In this document: positions 61,694 through 64,000 of the stretch, one piece after another
Layout of the letters: every line of letters starts with the position of its first letter
How positions within the stretch are numbered: position 1 is the stretch's first letter
Origin: Paenibacillus sp. V4I3
Lineage (GTDB): Bacteria; Bacillota; Bacilli; Paenibacillales; NBRC-103111
Length of the DNA stretch: 64,000 bases
Reading direction: 5' to 3'
NCBI RefSeq assembly: GCF_030817215.1
Contig: NZ_JAUSZA010000001.1
Location: forward strand, 3,694,501-3,758,500
The notes under the pieces: generated by a model
Databases searched by the model: none
The model's input: the letters and a program-made list of their open reading frames with translations, nothing else
What the model was told of the DNA's origin: nothing
Position numbers and translations under genes: made by a program

Positions 61694-63205
61694 TTGTTTT
61701 TAGCTCTGGATATAGGAACAACGAACATTAAAGCAGGAGTAGCTGACGAAAATGGAAATCTGCTGGCTACGGCAATTAGGGCTAACCGGAAGCACGAGCA
61801 TGTAGAGGGTTATGTTTATTATAATCCGCAGTATCTGTGGAACACAGTGGTTGATCTTATCAACGAAGTGGTAATTGGAGCGGGCATTCCCTCTATTCGT
61901 TCAGTGGGCATAACCAGTATGGCTGAAAGCGGGCTGCTTGTGGATCGCCAAACGGGCGCAGCCAAGACGATGATTATTCCTTGGTTTGAGACGTGTGCCG
62001 TACCGTATGAGGCGCGGATAAAAAGTGAAATTGATACTTACGAGCAGTTTTGCCAAAGCGGACTTCATCCGTCTTTTAAGCAAGGGCTGTCGAAGCTGCT
62101 TTGGATACAGGAAACGCAACCCGAGGCGCTTGAAGGCAGCGTTTGGTTATCCGTTTCCTCCTTTGTCGCATACTTACTTACAGGAAAATTTGCGGAAGAG
62201 GAAACACTCGCTGCCCGAACATTCGTGTATCGCATGGATAAGTGGGTATGGAATTTGCCGCTAATCCAGCATTTTGGACTTGAGGAAAGTCATTTTCCAC
62301 CTGTTGTTGCAACGGGAACTTCTATAGGAACCGTACTGCCTGAAGTAAGCCTGGGGCTTGGTTTAAGACCTGAAACATCCGTTTGTCTTGCCGGGCACGA
62401 TCATGTATGTGCATCCTTGACCATTGGTCAGCCAGAGGTTGGTCGTGTCTATAATTCCATGGGCACTGCGGAAACGTTGGTGGGGCATTTCGGCATAAGG
62501 GCGCTTGGGAAAGCCGATTACTGTTCCGGACTTGCCTTTGGACGCCATCCTTTGCCGGATCACATGTTTTGGATGGGCGGTCACTCGGCTTCCGGTGGCT
62601 CCATCGAATGGCTGCGGGATCTATTGGATAAAGGAGATTTATCTTATTCGGAGATTCTGGGCATGTTGGATCAGGTTGCTCCTTCTCCGACCGGTATCCT
62701 GTACTATCCTTATTTGTCAGGCTGCGGTGCGCCTTCTCCGAATGCCTTGGCAAAGGCGGGCTGGATTGGACTTACTACGCGTCATAGTCGAGGCGAGATG
62801 TTCAAGGCCATATTGGAAGGAAACGCTTACCAGATGGAATGGCTGCGGCAGGAAGCCGAAAAAGTAGGGAGAGAGCCCATCAACAAATTGATTGTTGTAG
62901 GTGGGGGCGCCAAGAATAGACACTGGCTGCAAATAAAAGCAGACGTCTCCGGCATCGAGCTGCAGCATTCGAATTTACCGGAAGCAACACTGCTTGGCGC
63001 AGCCTTAATGGCGGGTGTAAGTTCTGGAGTGTACGCTTCTTTCGAGGAAGCTATAGATGCTTTACCAGCCCAAGAGTCACAAGTTTACGTGCCTGATCCT
63101 TTAAGAAACGCGCAATATCGGTCCTTGTTCGAGAATGGGTTCTCGCGCTTTCGTCCGATGCTTCTAGAATACGACATGTGGCTAAGTCAGCAGTCAAAAA
63201 GCTAA
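61694..63205 (+). CDS. FGGY-family carbohydrate kinase
   Basis: A 503-residue sugar kinase with the ATP motif ALDIGTTNIKAGV, the sugar-binding region SMAESGLLVDR, LAGHDHVCASL, SMGTAETLVGHFG, and FGGY-type GNAYQMEWLRQEAEKVG, KLIVVGGGAKNRHWLQIKAD, EATLLGAALMAG. Members include xylulose, glycerol and L-ribulose kinases; the substrate is not evident. GAGGTG at 61682-61687 is six bases before the TTG at 61694, which is preferred over the GTG at 61685 that overlaps it. It is the last gene of the second sugar operon. Confidence 0.85.
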   Translation: MFLALDIGTTNIKAGVADENGNLLATAIRANRKHEHVEGYVYYNPQYLWNTVVDLINEVVIGAGIPSIRSVGITSMAESGLLVDRQTGAAKTMIIPWFETCAVPYEARIKSEIDTYEQFCQSGLHPSFKQGLSKLLWIQETQPEALEGSVWLSVSSFVAYLLTGKFAEEETLAARTFVYRMDKWVWNLPLIQHFGLEESHFPPVVATGTSIGTVLPEVSLGLGLRPETSVCLAGHDHVCASLTIGQPEVGRVYNSMGTAETLVGHFGIRALGKADYCSGLAFGRHPLPDHMFWMGGHSASGGSIEWLRDLLDKGDLSYSEILGMLDQVAPSPTGILYYPYLSGCGAPSPNALAKAGWIGLTTRHSRGEMFKAILEGNAYQMEWLRQEAEKVGREPINKLIVVGGGAKNRHWLQIKADVSGIELQHSNLPEATLLGAALMAGVSSGVYASFEEAIDALPAQESQVYVPDPLRNAQYRSLFENGFSRFRPMLLEYDMWLSQQSKS

Positions 63206-63227
63206 CCTTAACAGGCTAGCTTTTTTT
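63196..63227 (+). terminator. Rho-independent terminator of the second sugar operon
   Basis: AAAAAGCTA (63196-63204) pairs with TAGCTTTTT (63217-63225), with T residues continuing, at the end of the FGGY kinase gene. Confidence 0.75.
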
Positions 63228-63262
63228 GCATTTGATTGTATTCAGCCTAGTTAATAAGTTCA

Positions 63263-64000
63263 TCATCGGCTAGAAGTAGGCTGCCCTTGCTTTGTCACTT
63301 TGCGTTTTTTCCTAACCAAAGTCATGATAAACACAATCGGAACATAGATGTAGATGAAATAAAACCCTACATTCGCATACATTGTAGTTACCACTCTAAT
63401 ACTGTTTCGATCTTTGACGAACAACTGTATGATCACGAATAACACCAGAAAAATAATCAAACTGGTACGAGGCTTCGTCCGCAAAGAAAGTTTCAAACTG
63501 TGACAAGCAGCCCACAAACTTATTGAAATATTGCCAAGCATTTTGATAAACCAAATAGAGATAACGAGATATTCCAATCTTTGCATAAGCGGAAATTGAA
63601 GTATTGAGACCATATTAAGTGTTGGCCATATCGTTTTATAGATCTGACCTTGGCTGAAATACATGAATGCAACCACCAAGATCAAAAGATACAACATGGT
63701 CGAGGTTAGCACAGCTAACTGCGCCCACTTTTGCGACTTAGCCTGTAACTGTATAAAAGGGTACACGACTAGTAAAACCTCGACTCCTAAATATTGATGT
63801 ACCATCGTTTTTGAAGATTCAAGGATTTGCGCGGCTGAATGGTTAAATAATGGTAATAAGTTTTGAGGATGCATATATGGTGCGATCAGGAGAGCTAACG
63901 GTGCAATAAATAAAAATATACTGATGCCCCCCCAGAAGCAGATCCCTGTAACGGTTCGGAAGCCTCCAGACACCGTATAATAAATGATAACAAGAATAAG
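63263..64000 (-). CDS. GerAB/GerKB-type spore germination protein (5' end outside window)
   Basis: Membrane protein of the GerAB/ArcD/ProY family, the integral subunit of germinant receptors in the spore inner membrane. At least six hydrophobic segments are visible (FWGGISIFLFIAPLALLIAP, LLVVYPFIQL, LYLLILVVAFMYFSQ, YLVISIWFIKMLGNISISLW, SLIIFLVLFVIIQLF, NVGFYFIYIYVPIVFIMTLV). The frame is open to the right edge (LILVIIYYTVSGGFRTVTG), so the GTG at 63973 is internal and about a third of the protein is missing. The GerAA and GerAC partner genes would lie beyond the window. Confidence 0.88.
   Translation of the reverse strand, partial: LILVIIYYTVSGGFRTVTGICFWGGISIFLFIAPLALLIAPYMHPQNLLPLFNHSAAQILESSKTMVHQYLGVEVLLVVYPFIQLQAKSQKWAQLAVLTSTMLYLLILVVAFMYFSQGQIYKTIWPTLNMVSILQFPLMQRLEYLVISIWFIKMLGNISISLWAACHSLKLSLRTKPRTSLIIFLVLFVIIQLFVKDRNSIRVVTTMYANVGFYFIYIYVPIVFIMTLVRKKRKVTKQGQPTSSR

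Noticed and set aside
1..64000. tRNA, rRNA, insertion sequences, prophage genes and CRISPR arrays
   Set aside because: I looked for tRNA-like cloverleaf sequences, transposase motifs, integrases and spaced repeats and saw none that I could support.

Overview
The window reads as a chromosomal segment of a spore-forming, carbohydrate-degrading member of the Paenibacillaceae, most probably Paenibacillus or a close relative. This rests on the mixture of spore genes (a GerAB-type germinant receptor subunit, a DUF3231 protein, a collagen-like/DUF4183 pair), an InhA-type M6 metalloprotease, strong AGGAGG-type ribosome binding sites with many TTG and GTG starts, CcpA-type cre boxes, and large LacI-linked sugar operons built from one lipoprotein, two permeases and many glycosidases. 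The genus is an inference; no rRNA or tRNA gene is present to confirm it.

Layout. 1-2.6 kb: the end of an AraC regulator and an intracellular GH13-like protein whose active-site motifs are degraded. 2.7-6.3 kb: a DUF3231 protein, a DHA2-type MFS exporter and two small membrane proteins. 6.5-10.4 kb: a Lys/Glu pentapeptide-repeat protein, an FMN riboswitch with terminator in front of an EamA-type transporter (probable flavin importer), an FMN azoreductase, and two spore-surface-type proteins. 10.7-18.1 kb: a LacI-headed operon with a complete type I importer (two permeases, ATPase, lipoprotein), an unknown protein, a PHP-fold CehA/McbA-like metallohydrolase and a divergent glycerophosphodiesterase. 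18.2-23.7 kb: a nitronate monooxygenase-like protein, the InhA protease and a single-chain fusion of two ABC permeases without a binding protein.

24.4-38.9 kb: a cre-controlled mannoside operon with lipoprotein and two permeases (no ATPase), a GH38 mannosidase, a class II aldolase, a metallo-beta-lactamase-fold protein, a second GH38, a GH2 beta-mannosidase-like enzyme and a DeoR regulator. 39-42.6 kb: an Lrp/AsnC regulator divergent from an MBL-fold hydrolase, a degraded gene, a UPF0173 hydrolase and a PaaX-like regulator. 42.8-63.2 kb: a second large operon headed by an autoregulated LacI gene with three GGGAACGTTCCC-type operators and a cre box. It carries lipoprotein, two permeases, an amidohydrolase, an unrecognised glycosidase-like protein, an Asp/Glu-racemase-fold protein, paralogues of the aldolase and GH38 of the first operon, an OtnC/OtnK-like acid-sugar pair, a GmhA-like SIS isomerase, a ROK kinase, a Sip1/GH36-type alpha-galactosidase, a wrecked GH20 gene and an FGGY kinase. 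The window ends inside a GerAB-type germination gene.

The two mannosidase operons share the module aldolase plus GH38, so they look like related pathways for different mannose-containing glycosides. Import goes through lipoprotein and permeases that must borrow an ATPase encoded elsewhere; hydrolysis is cytoplasmic (no signal peptides on the glycosidases), followed by kinases, isomerase and aldolases. The downstream set of the second operon suggests an acidic or otherwise modified sugar, which is not resolved here.
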